Positions 17,449 to 25,398 of a stretch of DNA of 64,000 nucleotides are shown piece by piece. The notes beneath the pieces were generated by a model. The model made no database searches. It saw only the letters and a program-made list of their open reading frames with translations, and had not been told where the DNA came from. Location of the stretch: positions 1 through 64,000 of the forward strand of contig CADAKQ010000008.1 in assembly GCA_902788555.1 (NCBI GenBank), written 5' to 3'. A program made the translations under genes and the position numbers. Each line of letters opens with the position of its first letter. The first letter of the stretch is position 1. This stretch comes from an uncultured Lachnospiraceae bacterium (GTDB lineage: Bacteria > Bacillota > Clostridia > Lachnospirales > Lachnospiraceae).

Positions 17449-18631
17449 TTGTGCCACGATCCAACAGCAGATAGAATTGAAACAAAGAGAAGAATATTTA
17501 AATAAACATAATAATTCTATATGGCAGGATAAAAATGGGTATTGGAAAACGTATATTAATGATGTGGAGGATGGTAGGAAAAAAAGAAGACTTATAAAAA
17601 GAAAAAATAAATCCGACTTGGAGGATATGATTGTTGAATTGTATCAGGCGGAGGATTTAAACACATTTAAAAACAGATACAATAAATGGATAGAAAGACA
17701 GCGTATATGTGGAAGAGCAAGTGAAACCATATATAAGTATAAGGCAGATTACAAGAGGTTTTTTAAGGGTTATCCCATAGAAACAATGGATATAGCAGAT
17801 ATAAATGATGAAGTTCTTTCTATGCACATAACTGCTGTTCTTGAAGAAAAGCCTATCAGATGGCGTGCGTTAAAAGGTATATTTGGATATATCAACGGAG
17901 TGTTTAAAAAATCCATAATGGACAGGGTGCTTCCTAAAGATTCAAACCCTTGTGATTATATTGATTTGCCTATGTTTAGGCATTTATGTGCCGAGGAAGA
18001 GGGTAAAACGGCAGAAGAAAGGACACTGTCTGTCAAGGAACGAAAGGTTTTGCTTGATAAACTTCATAATCCTAAAGCAAAAAATGTAAATATGGTTGCT
18101 AGCTTTGCGATTGAGCTTGCACTTTATACGGGAATGAGAGTAGGTGAGTTAGCAGCATTAAGGTGGGAAGATATAAATACAAAGCAGGAGTATATAAGGA
18201 TATGTCACTCTGAAAAACGTGACAGGGAAAATAACACGACATTTATATCAACCACTAAAAATGATAAGGTGAGAATACTTCCTTTGACGGATGAGATAAA
18301 GGATGTATTAAAAAGGACAAAAGAATATGAGTTGTCCAAAGGATATCTGGGTGAGTTTGTATTTCAAAATGAAACCGGAAGAATACATGCAACGATTATC
18401 TCAAAATGCGCAAGAGCAAAGACAAGGTCGGATGATTTTACTAATCAAAAGTCTATCCATGCAATAAGACGAACACTTAATTCTAATATGAGATGTGCCG
18501 GAGTATCAGCTACGGCTGCATCATCATTGCTTGGACATACCGTAAGAGTTAATGAGTATAACTATACTTATGACACGATAGATATGTCCACAAAGAAAAT
18601 GTATATCGAAAAAGCAGGCAAGATTATTTAG
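17426..18631 (+). CDS. int: Tyrosine recombinase (element integrase)
   Basis: A 401-aa phage-type integrase that would insert and excise the element at the tRNA-Leu 3' end. After a basic N-terminal arm-binding region there is a core-binding domain (about residues 80-170) and a catalytic domain with Arg in YTGMRVGELAALRW, HAIRR and LLGHT motifs, and the nucleophile Tyr in NYTYDTID. The N-terminus MLIHGIIDCATIQQQ resembles that of many gut Firmicute integrases, so the start at 17426 is credible although it overlaps the upstream gene by 23 bases. TTTGAATAC-type repeats at both ends of the element are candidate arm sites. Confidence 0.93.
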   Translation: MLIHGIIDCATIQQQIELKQREEYLNKHNNSIWQDKNGYWKTYINDVEDGRKKRRLIKRKNKSDLEDMIVELYQAEDLNTFKNRYNKWIERQRICGRASETIYKYKADYKRFFKGYPIETMDIADINDEVLSMHITAVLEEKPIRWRALKGIFGYINGVFKKSIMDRVLPKDSNPCDYIDLPMFRHLCAEEEGKTAEERTLSVKERKVLLDKLHNPKAKNVNMVASFAIELALYTGMRVGELAALRWEDINTKQEYIRICHSEKRDRENNTTFISTTKNDKVRILPLTDEIKDVLKRTKEYELSKGYLGEFVFQNETGRIHATIISKCARAKTRSDDFTNQKSIHAIRRTLNSNMRCAGVSATAASSLLGHTVRVNEYNYTYDTIDMSTKKMYIEKAGKII

Positions 18632-18721
18632 ACGTATAGAGAAATTGTGAATACTCAAATCCTAAATTTGAATACTCAGTTTTGTAAGACCGCATAAACA
18701 AAGGGCTTACAAGGTGTGTAG

Positions 18722-18746
18722 GTGGGTTCAAGTCCCATCAACTGCA
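18722..18746 (+). repeat. attR: second copy of the 25-bp tRNA core
   Basis: Identical to 15655-15679. It is followed after two bases by the terminator that must originally have followed the tRNA gene, which fixes the right edge of the element. Confidence 0.9.
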
Positions 18747-18748
18747 CT

Positions 18749-18782
18749 AAAAAAGGTATATCCGAAAGGATATACCTTTTTT
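18749..18782 (+). terminator. Displaced terminator of tRNA-Leu
   Basis: A perfect stem AAAAAAGGTATATCC/GGATATACCTTTTTT with a GAAA tetraloop and T tail. It sits directly after attR, so it was the tRNA terminator before the element inserted. Confidence 0.9.
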
Positions 18783-18788
18783 GGTGCA

Positions 18789-18870
18789 GTTAGACCTTGA
18801 ATCCGTGGATTCAAGGTCTCCGCTTCGCTTCGGTCGGTGCTTAACGCTTGCCACAGGCAAGCAGCACCCC
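18789..18870. repeat. Two adjacent palindromes next to the second att-like site
   Basis: A first hairpin AGACCTTGAATCC/GGATTCAAGGTCT is followed by GGTGCT-taac-GCTTGCC-aca-GGCAAGC-AGCACC. The outer GGTGCT/AGCACC arms with a different inner stem recur in palindromes near 45134 and, less exactly, 47941. Nothing here looks coding. Confidence 0.6.
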
Positions 18871-19011
18871 ATCAACTGCATGCTTCAAAACCGCATAAAT
18901 ACGTGGTTTTTAACCAAATATTTGTGCGGCTTTGAATACTATTTTGAATACTTTTGAATACACTAAAAATAATGAACAAGGAGAAAGCTGGATCGTGGCA
19001 TTTTTCCTTTT
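18868..19011 (+). repeat. Left-end repeat block, copy B (remnant of a second element)
   Basis: It starts with CCCATCAACTGCA (18868-18880), the last 13 bases of tRNA-Leu, and continues as a near copy of 15667-15810 including the TTTTGAATAC sites. It marks the left end of a second related insertion whose integrase and right end are not visible. The sequence from here to about 19270 has no gene. Confidence 0.8.
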
Positions 19012-19170
19012 ATTTGTTCGTCTGAAAAAATCGCTGTAAGGCGATTTTTTTCTTTCGTTCTAACATTACTATAACATTGTAAAAACCGAAATGTTAGAAT
19101 GATAATGCAGATATAACAAGTATATTTTGAATTTAATAAGGGAATTATAATGTTAGTATTTATGCGGGTT

Positions 19171-19231
19171 TGCAATGTAATCGAAATGTTGTTGCAATGT
19201 AATCGAAATGTTGTTGCAATGTTCAATAATG
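19171..19231 (+). repeat. 22-bp tandem repeat upstream of the AlbA_2 gene
   Basis: TGCAATGTAATCGAAATGTTGT occurs at 19171-19192 and 19193-19214, then a partial third copy starts at 19215. A related CCGAAATGTTAGAATG lies at about 19086. With two 22-bp units (two helix turns each) just upstream of a putative regulator gene, this looks like an operator. Confidence 0.65.
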
Positions 19232-19271
19232 TTTGATATATTAGATTCAGAAGACTATAGGGGGTGTTAAA

Positions 19272-20660
19272 ATGCATATAAAAGAACTATATCCGGATGT
19301 AATAACAGAAGATTTGGACTATGAATTTAAGGCTGTTCTTAATCCTGATAATCCGGTTAAGTGGGCAAAAACAATTGTTGGTTATGCAAATGGAAATGGC
19401 GGAGTAATGTTTGTTGGGGTTTCAAATGATGGAGAAGCATTTGGTATAGAGCTTGATGAATTAGATAAGACGAAAAATCTTATAGCAAAAATAAATGACA
19501 GACATATTTTTCCTCATGCTAGATTTCAGTATATGATGAGAAGTGTAGATGCAAATGCGGAACGCTTTGTTTTAGCTGTAAAGGTTATTCAGGCTGATTC
19601 TATATTAAGATATCGTGAGGGGGATTTTAATGAGACTGTATATATAAAAGGAGATGGTAATACACCTCCTGCTACACCGGAAGAAATAATAGCTTTATAT
19701 AAAAGAAAATATGGTGTGGATAATGAAACTACTGAAATAGTATATGATGAAAAAAACTGGACGGAATATATCAGTTTATGCAAAGAATATAGGGACGACT
19801 CTTCGATTCCAACATTAAAAGATTTACAAAATGAAGAAATAGTTTCTAAAGATGGATTTGCAAAATCTGGCTTTGTTATGTTTAGTGATGATTATAATAG
19901 AGAGGATTCATTGATTTGTTGTCGGCTTTGGAAAGGAAAGCAAAAGACTGTAACAGTGCTTGACAGTGAAAGGTTCAGAGGATCTTTGTCAAAGGTATTT
20001 CAAGAAACATTTAATTTTATAGAGAGAAATACAAAAACAGGATGGAAAAAAACTGAAAATGGTGGGCGAGAGGAAGTGAGAGCCTATCCAAAAGAAGCTG
20101 TACGTGAAGCATTGGTAAATGCAATTGCACATAGAGATTATTCTATAGCGGGCACTCAAATAGATGTGGATATATATAGTGACAGAATAGAAATTGTATC
20201 TCCGGGTTCATGGCTATTGCCTAAAAATTATGAAGAATATCCTATTGGTTCGATACCTTCTATCCGAAGAAATACTATTATTGCTGCATGTTTGGATATG
20301 GCAAATCTTATGGAACGTGGCGGAACAGGATTTCAGACTATGATTGAAAGTTATAAAGATTGTGAAGAACATCTGCAACCGGTTGTATCTATTTATCCAG
20401 GATTTTTAAATTTACGTTTATATGACAGACTATATACAGAAAATGTACTTAATGGTGATAAAACGGATACTGATTTAATAATAGAAATACTTAAAATTGA
20501 AGGTGCAAAATCGGTAAGAGAACTTCAGGCATTAACAAAATATAATAGTAGAAGTCAGTTCTTGTCAGAGGTAATTAATCCTTTGATTGCGTCCGGGGTT
20601 ATATATAGGGATGGAAATATAAAGTCACCGAAAGCACGTATAAAGTTAAAAAATAAGTAA
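19272..20660 (+). CDS. AlbA_2/Schlafen-like putative transcriptional regulator
   Basis: A 462-aa protein. Residues about 10-135 form an AlbA_2 (Schlafen AlbA-like) domain (DYEFKAVLNPDNPVKWAKT, GGVMFVGVSNDGEAFGI). A middle region is followed at about 280-360 by a GHKL-type ATP-binding segment (EALVNAIAHRDYSIAGTQID, IEIVSPGSW) and a C-terminal winged-helix-like region. Such proteins are common in mobile islands and are annotated as ATP-binding regulators; biochemical roles are mostly unknown. GGGGGTG precedes the ATG. It is the only intact gene after the second element end and has operator-like repeats upstream. Confidence 0.85.
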   Translation: MHIKELYPDVITEDLDYEFKAVLNPDNPVKWAKTIVGYANGNGGVMFVGVSNDGEAFGIELDELDKTKNLIAKINDRHIFPHARFQYMMRSVDANAERFVLAVKVIQADSILRYREGDFNETVYIKGDGNTPPATPEEIIALYKRKYGVDNETTEIVYDEKNWTEYISLCKEYRDDSSIPTLKDLQNEEIVSKDGFAKSGFVMFSDDYNREDSLICCRLWKGKQKTVTVLDSERFRGSLSKVFQETFNFIERNTKTGWKKTENGGREEVRAYPKEAVREALVNAIAHRDYSIAGTQIDVDIYSDRIEIVSPGSWLLPKNYEEYPIGSIPSIRRNTIIAACLDMANLMERGGTGFQTMIESYKDCEEHLQPVVSIYPGFLNLRLYDRLYTENVLNGDKTDTDLIIEILKIEGAKSVRELQALTKYNSRSQFLSEVINPLIASGVIYRDGNIKSPKARIKLKNK

Positions 20661-20696
20661 CTGTTTTTTTGTAGGATAGCTATATTTCATAATAAA

Positions 20697-20716
20697 AAAG
20701 AAAGCGTGCTTTCTTT
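20697..20716 (+). terminator. Hairpin after the AlbA_2 gene
   Basis: AAAGAAAGC/GCTTTCTTT with a two-base loop, preceded by an A run. It is a short rho-independent terminator candidate. Confidence 0.65.
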
Positions 20717-20718
20717 AG

Positions 20719-20831
20719 TGTGGCTAACACTTAAATCTGATGTGTTTATTGAATGATACATTCGGTCGTTGGCAGGCAACACTAAAACCTGTGCTTTGTC
20801 TGTTTAGGACCGTTGGCAGACAACACTAAAA
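20719..20831 (+). repeat. Degenerate ~44-bp repeat array
   Basis: CGTTGGCAGRCAACACTAAAA occurs at 20767-20787 and 20811-20831, 44 bases apart. A weaker relative (GTGGCTAACACTTAAA) lies near 20719. Each copy has a small GTTG/CAAC stem. The array runs into a terminator (20846-20882), so it may be a small structured RNA. The layout resembles a type III antitoxin, but no toxin gene follows. Confidence 0.5.
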
Positions 20832-20845
20832 TTAGCCGTTAAAGG

Positions 20846-20882
20846 AGAGTGAGTTATACATTGGTATAGCCACTCTATTTTT
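20846..20882 (+). terminator. Terminator after the 44-bp repeat array
   Basis: AGAGTG/CACTCT with an inner TATAC/GTATA stem and a T-rich tail (ATTTTT). It would end a short plus-strand transcript covering the repeats. Confidence 0.65.
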
Positions 20883-20893
20883 AATTGCTTTAT

Positions 20894-21049
20894 TTAAGAA
20901 AGAGCACCGTTGTTTTTCTCATGTTCTCTAATAGCTTGTCTTATAAGATAAATAACTTCTCCGTTAATAGAACGTCCATCGTATTCTGAAAGAGCTTTGA
21001 GCTTTTCGTGGGTTTCCTTCTCGAGAATTACTTTGGAAGATAAACTTGG
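20894..21049 (-). pseudogene. Ribbon-helix-helix DNA-binding protein remnant
   Basis: The minus strand reads SSKVILEKETHEKLKALSEY then DGRSINGEVIYLIRQAIREH and stops after EKNNGALS. This is the beta-strand plus two helices of an Arc-type ribbon-helix-helix protein, often an antitoxin or plasmid/phage repressor. No ATG lies in frame before the preceding stop (TAG near 21085), so the 5' end is lost or an unusual start is used. It belongs to the decayed part of the island. Confidence 0.6.
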
Positions 21050-21149
21050 ACAGGAGTATGAATATAAAAGTCGAGAAACCTAGAAGGTGAGCGGAGAAAA
21101 CACGCGTCTTAAAGTATAATTTTAGTTGGCAATACGAGAAAAAATAAAA

Positions 21150-21170
21150 GAAGAGGCACGAAGCCTCTTC
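21150..21170 (-). terminator. Minus-strand terminator
   Basis: GAAGAGGC/GCCTCTTC with a five-base loop. On the minus strand it is followed by a T-rich tract, so it would stop transcripts entering from the right. Confidence 0.6.
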
Positions 21171-21231
21171 CATATCTCATAAATAAATCTTATTATTAAG
21201 TTTGACAAGAACAAATGATAAGGAGATATCT

Positions 21232-21669
21232 ATGAGATGAATACTATGCTATACGAAAAATGATGTAGTTGATTGGTCTGCAATAACTGTTGATGGAGTA
21301 AACGAGGAACTTTTTGCTGAAAAAATGAATATAGAGAATCTGGAATATGTTGCATATGAACTTCAAACATTGGTTGAAGAAGAATATGAAGATGAGATAG
21401 AAAATCCGGAAATACTTTTAACGCAAGGATGGACAAGAGTCTTTAATAATCAGCATTATAAAAATGTTATTGCTATGGGTGATTCTGCAATGATGCCACT
21501 TTACTGGATAATTTATAAAAGTTCTAATTCAGGGGAATATGAATACATCTGTGCTAATGCACTATATGAACTTTACGGATATGATTTTTCAAATGCAGAT
21601 GGAACGTTAAAGTGGACAACTTCCAAGGAATTGCTTGAACTGTTTAATGCAGAGCTTTTAAATAAGTAG
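21232..21669 (+). pseudogene. Small acidic protein gene with stop at codon 3
   Basis: From an ATG with a good AAGGAG site (21220-21225) the frame reads Met-Arg-stop, then stays open for 143 codons to 21669 (ILCYTKNDVVDW, later LLTQGWTRVFNNQHYKNVIA). A single change, CGA to TGA at 21238-21240, explains it. The intact reading frame from the internal ATG at 21325 gives 114 aa. The acidic composition resembles small immunity-type proteins, but I cannot name a family. The gene is probably dead or makes a shortened product. Confidence 0.6.
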
Positions 21670-21746
21670 CAAATGTATGCAAAATAAAGTTGCTGCGCCA
21701 ACTCTATATCTGTTATCCGATTTCCAGACAGTGTCTTGAAAATTGT

Positions 21747-21775
21747 CATGGTCGATGGAGCGTGACATTTTTGCG
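21747..21775 (+). terminator. Weak terminator candidate
   Basis: TGTCATG pairs with CGTGACA (one G-U) and is followed by TTTTT. It could end transcription of the decayed gene before the 6S RNA promoter. Confidence 0.45.
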
Positions 21776-21799
21776 TTCATTCGTTTTTTTGATTTTTAC

Positions 21800-21827
21800 T
21801 TGAAAAATTGAATAAATATGTTATAAT
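21800..21827 (+). promoter_or_regulatory. 6S RNA promoter
   Basis: TTGAAA (21800-21805) and a perfect TATAAT (21822-21827) with a 16-base spacer, about 25 bases before the RNA's closing stem. Confidence 0.7.
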
Positions 21828-21855
21828 AAAACCATATTAATAACGTATGAATTGC

Positions 21856-22033
21856 ATATATCTGGAGTGTGCGAAAACTCCTGTTAATTTTGAACCTACA
21901 TTTACTTTTAACGGGATTCCTAATTCGTAGATGGATGTCAGGCCTCGTATCGGTGGAAGGCAGAAGTCTATGTGCGGTTGCCCACCTAGCTTTGCTAGGA
22001 GTCAAAAGGCAGGAAACGGCACTCCGGATATAT
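21856..22033 (+). ncRNA. ssrS: 6S RNA (SsrS type)
   Basis: About 178 nt closed by a 14-bp terminal stem: ATATATCTGGAGTG (21856-21869) with CACTCCGGATATAT (22020-22033, one G-U). The interior contains TCCTGTTAATTTTGAACCTA and an AACGGGATTCC block, which I associate with clostridial 6S RNAs, and a GCCCACCTAGCTTTGCTAGG hairpin. 6S RNA mimics an open promoter and sequesters housekeeping RNA polymerase in stationary phase. The family call is by recognition and should be tested with a covariance model. Confidence 0.75.
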
Positions 22034-22052
22034 TAATGTATAGGTATAATAT

Positions 22053-24380
22053 ATGAAGTCTAAGCTAAAGAGAATATTGTTGGTTATGCTGGTGCTCGGA
22101 GTGGCATCGGTTGTCGTGGCAGAGATAAAATCCCATATAAATTCAAAAAAAGAAAATATTGATGTTGTAACAATGGCAGATGATAATGAACCGGATATGA
22201 GTCTTTATTATTCTTATGCTGAGGTGAAAAATGATGTTGCGTATTTTGCGGGAAGCAGTGAAGAAGCAGAGTCGCTTTCAAGACTTGTCGATGCTTTAAA
22301 TGAGAGTAAGCCTATAGATGTTTCTTACATTAAGTCAGTATGTCAGATTGTTGGAATAAGCAGTGATGTTTTTTCAGATGTTATAGGCGGTATGCAGGAT
22401 GAAGATTATATAACAAAAGAGCAATTTGATGAAATATATGCCAATATTCAGGCAACCGGTGAGATAAATAATCTGGAAAGGTTCAATGTTTTTGTATTGG
22501 AAGTCAGTAAGTCATCGGAAGAAGATAATTTAAATATAGTATATGATGGTTATGAAACCTATAGCTTTTTGGTTGATATTCCGGATGAATATAGGGATAA
22601 AATAATTGATGTTTATGCTAAGGATGGTACAATCTATAAAATCATAGGTTATAGTGATGGTATAGTTGCTTTGGAAAGTGCATGGATAGAAGATATAAAG
22701 GATGGTATCTGTACTTTTATTTATAATGGAGAAGAAAAAAACTACGATATTACAGGAAACCAGGAACAATTAAGTGACTGCGTTGCCGATATCACTATAA
22801 GTAATGATGGTATAATAGATATTTATAGGATAGAAAATATAACAGATACAAGGGTAACAAAAGTAGATGACGATTATCTTTATCTTGATATATCGAAGGG
22901 AAGCCGTATTAAGACCTCTGAGAATTTTATGATTTATAATATAAGCGATGGTGTTTCCTGTGAAAAGCACAAGATTATACTTACGGGATATAGAAATATA
23001 GATATTGTAAAAAGAGATAATATAGCGGTAGCTGCCATTATAAGGGATGAATTAATATGTGATGATATTAGAGTTATTCTTTCAAACGACAGCTATACCT
23101 CTTATGATATGGATAGTGTGATTTTTACAAGTGATGCATCATATATTGTAACATATCCCGACGGTACAAAGACCACATATGAGGCTGGGGCAGAGGTTAC
23201 TGTTAATTATGCAGATTATGAGGATGGAGACATTATAACTGCTGTTCCTTTGGAAAAAAACGGCATTACTGTTTTAAGTCTTAACAGGGAATATGGCAAT
23301 CCCGTATATCAGGGAAGTATTGAGATAGATATACATGAAGAAGCATTAAATGTCATAAATATTGTTCCGCTTGAAACCTACCTTTACAGTGTAGTTTCAT
23401 GTGAAATGCCCTCCGGCGGTTATCAGGAGGCGCTTAAGGCTGTAGCTGTTTGCAGCAGGGCTTATGCATATACGAAGCTTAGTGACGGAAGCTTTGAAAA
23501 CTACAATGCAAATCTGGACGATTCAAGCTTATGTCAGCCGTATAATACAAATGAGCTCAGAGAGGACTGTATAGATGCAGTCAAAGATACATACGGTATT
23601 GTTCCGGCATATAAGGAGCAGGTTATAACTCCGCTTACATATTCAACCTCATATGGGGTTGCTTCAACCAACGATGAGATATGGGGCGGTAATTCGTATG
23701 AGTATTTCTTTTCGAGGGTGGATGACTTAGACAGAACTAAGATAGATTTATCAAATGAAGAGGATTTTATAAAATTTATTGACAACAGCATGGGATATGA
23801 TACTGTAGATAAGGATATGCCTTATTACAGATGGACGATAGATTTTTCTTTTGAGGATATGAGTAAGGCAGTTGATTCCATGCTGGCTAAAAGAGCAAGT
23901 ATTTCATCGGATAATATCAGGATTAAAGCGGAAGATGGTTCGTATACTGACGGAGAGACAGATAGTATAGGTGATGTTCTCTCCATAAATGTAACAGAAA
24001 GAACAAAGAGCGGAGTTGTAAGTGCTATTGAGTTAGAAGGAAGCGAAGCTACAATTTTAGTAACCGGTTCATCCAATATTAGAAATCTTATTAATCCGGC
24101 TTTTGAACAGATTGTAAGACAGGATGGTTCCGTGGTAACAGGCTGGACATCACTGCCAAGTCCGTATTATTATGTTGAAAATACGAAGACAGGTTTCACG
24201 GTTCATGGAGGAGGATTCGGATACGGAGTAGGGCTTAGCAGAAACGGAGCTTTAAATCTTGCCAATCAGGGATATAATTATAAATATATAATTCATCATT
24301 ATTATGCATATGTAAAGTTTATTTCTATATATGATAACAATGACAAAGAGCCGGAAGATGAAGCGGATGAGGATTTTTAA
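22053..24380 (+). CDS. SpoIID/LytB-domain protein
   Basis: A 775-aa exported protein with one N-terminal membrane helix (about 8-25). A long beta-rich region (30-410) of unknown role is followed by a SpoIID domain at about 420-640 (IVPLETYLYSVVSCEMP, EALKAVAVCSRAYAYTKL, TYSTSYGVAS), then a C-terminal part with VHGGGFGYGVGLSRNGALNLA. SpoIID proteins are lytic transglycosylases acting on stripped glycan strands in sporulation. Much longer relatives with SpoIID domains also occur in vegetative wall remodelling, which is more likely for this size. It ends 2 bases before the YihY gene. Confidence 0.85.
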   Translation: MKSKLKRILLVMLVLGVASVVVAEIKSHINSKKENIDVVTMADDNEPDMSLYYSYAEVKNDVAYFAGSSEEAESLSRLVDALNESKPIDVSYIKSVCQIVGISSDVFSDVIGGMQDEDYITKEQFDEIYANIQATGEINNLERFNVFVLEVSKSSEEDNLNIVYDGYETYSFLVDIPDEYRDKIIDVYAKDGTIYKIIGYSDGIVALESAWIEDIKDGICTFIYNGEEKNYDITGNQEQLSDCVADITISNDGIIDIYRIENITDTRVTKVDDDYLYLDISKGSRIKTSENFMIYNISDGVSCEKHKIILTGYRNIDIVKRDNIAVAAIIRDELICDDIRVILSNDSYTSYDMDSVIFTSDASYIVTYPDGTKTTYEAGAEVTVNYADYEDGDIITAVPLEKNGITVLSLNREYGNPVYQGSIEIDIHEEALNVINIVPLETYLYSVVSCEMPSGGYQEALKAVAVCSRAYAYTKLSDGSFENYNANLDDSSLCQPYNTNELREDCIDAVKDTYGIVPAYKEQVITPLTYSTSYGVASTNDEIWGGNSYEYFFSRVDDLDRTKIDLSNEEDFIKFIDNSMGYDTVDKDMPYYRWTIDFSFEDMSKAVDSMLAKRASISSDNIRIKAEDGSYTDGETDSIGDVLSINVTERTKSGVVSAIELEGSEATILVTGSSNIRNLINPAFEQIVRQDGSVVTGWTSLPSPYYYVENTKTGFTVHGGGFGYGVGLSRNGALNLANQGYNYKYIIHHYYAYVKFISIYDNNDKEPEDEADEDF

Positions 24381-24382
24381 AT

Positions 24383-25279
24383 ATGTTAAAAAAGCTTTTT
24401 AAATTTTTAGGTGAGTTTTTTAAAAAGGCATCAGATGATGGTCTGGCAGCGTATGCGGCACAGACTGCTTTCTATGTGATTCTTTCTTTTTTTCCGGTTA
24501 TTCTTTTAATAGTTATTATAGCCTCAAAGGTTTCTTTTGTAACTACGGATATAATTACATATGTGCTTGATATAGCACCTGATGAATTTCGGGATTATAT
24601 AATGTATATTGTAGATGATATAGTTTATTCAAACAGTAGCTCATTTACAATTATTACAGTCGTTGTAACTATGTGGTCAGCAGGAAAAGGTATTCAGGCA
24701 CTTACAAACGGACTTGATAAAATTTATGCTGTTGAAAAAAGAAAAAATTTTATATTTGTAAGGCTTTGGAGCGTATTATACACACTTGCTTTTATGATAC
24801 TTATGGGTGCACTTATGTTTCTTCATATATTTGGTGCAGACCTTGCTAAAAGGGTTATAAGCAAGTGGCCGTCGTTGTTCAATGCGACACTTTTAATATT
24901 AAGCTTAAAGAGCGTATTTACCTTTGTCGTTGTTTTGGTTTTTATGTGGCTTATATATTATCAGCTTCCTAACAGAAAAAGCAGATTTGTACGTGAGCTT
25001 CCGGGTGCGGCTATTGCGGCTCTTTTGTGGATGCTTATGACAAGCGGTTTTTCCTTTTACATAAAGCATCTTTCCAGTGCTTCATATATGTATGGAAGCC
25101 TTACATCTATAATCCTTATCATGATGTGGCTGTATATATGTATGCAGATTGTGTTTTACGGAGCTGAGTTTGATTATTTTATCGGAAGGCTTATGGACAA
25201 GTCTGAGGAGAGAATAAAAGAAAGAAAGATTAAAAGACAGAGTAAAAAAAATAGCTTTGAAAGCATTAAAGAAGAATAG
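24383..25279 (+). CDS. YihY/virulence factor BrkB family membrane protein
   Basis: A 298-aa protein with six transmembrane helices. Family hallmarks include GLAAYAAQTAFYVILSFFP near the N-terminus, the MWSAGKGIQALTNGLDKIY stretch, and a late YGSLTSIILIMMWLYICMQIVFYGAEF motif, with a basic C-terminal tail. Older names (BrkB, ribonuclease BN) are not supported by activity. The function is unknown, possibly in envelope transport. It starts 2 bases after the SpoIID-like gene stops, so they form an operon. Confidence 0.92.
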   Translation: MLKKLFKFLGEFFKKASDDGLAAYAAQTAFYVILSFFPVILLIVIIASKVSFVTTDIITYVLDIAPDEFRDYIMYIVDDIVYSNSSSFTIITVVVTMWSAGKGIQALTNGLDKIYAVEKRKNFIFVRLWSVLYTLAFMILMGALMFLHIFGADLAKRVISKWPSLFNATLLILSLKSVFTFVVVLVFMWLIYYQLPNRKSRFVRELPGAAIAALLWMLMTSGFSFYIKHLSSASYMYGSLTSIILIMMWLYICMQIVFYGAEFDYFIGRLMDKSEERIKERKIKRQSKKNSFESIKEE

Positions 25280-25284
25280 TTTTA

Positions 25285-25313
25285 TTGACACTAAAAAATA
25301 CTTGTGAGATAAT
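25285..25313 (+). promoter_or_regulatory. glyA promoter
   Basis: TTGACA (25285-25290) and GATAAT (25308-25313) with a 17-base spacer, about 85 bases upstream of glyA. No riboswitch-like structure is evident in the short leader. Confidence 0.75.
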
Positions 25314-25398
25314 TAAAAACGATATTTTATGAATTGTTAAGAATTACATAAATATATGCAGTGAAAAATCATAAAATAATTAATGGAGGTTTAAAAAA

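Larger units (their letters stand above)
15680..18746 (+). mobile_element. Compact tRNA-Leu integrative element with type III toxin-antitoxin
   Basis: About 3,067 bp between the two 25-bp core repeats. Contents: left-end arm repeats (TTTTGAATAC at 15729, 15741 and 15751), an antitoxin RNA array with terminator, a ToxN/AbiQ-like toxin, an unknown 219-aa gene, a tyrosine integrase, and right-end arm repeats (18645-18654, 18666-18675). No replication, excisionase, packaging or conjugation gene is visible. The terminator of tRNA-Leu now lies immediately beyond the right repeat (18749-18782), which shows the insertion boundary directly. It could be a minimal mobilisable island or a satellite that relies on a helper. 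Confidence 0.85.

Noticed and set aside
25280..25398. Glycine or THF riboswitch before glyA
   Set aside because: The leader after the mapped-by-eye promoter is under 90 bases with no matching core motifs.
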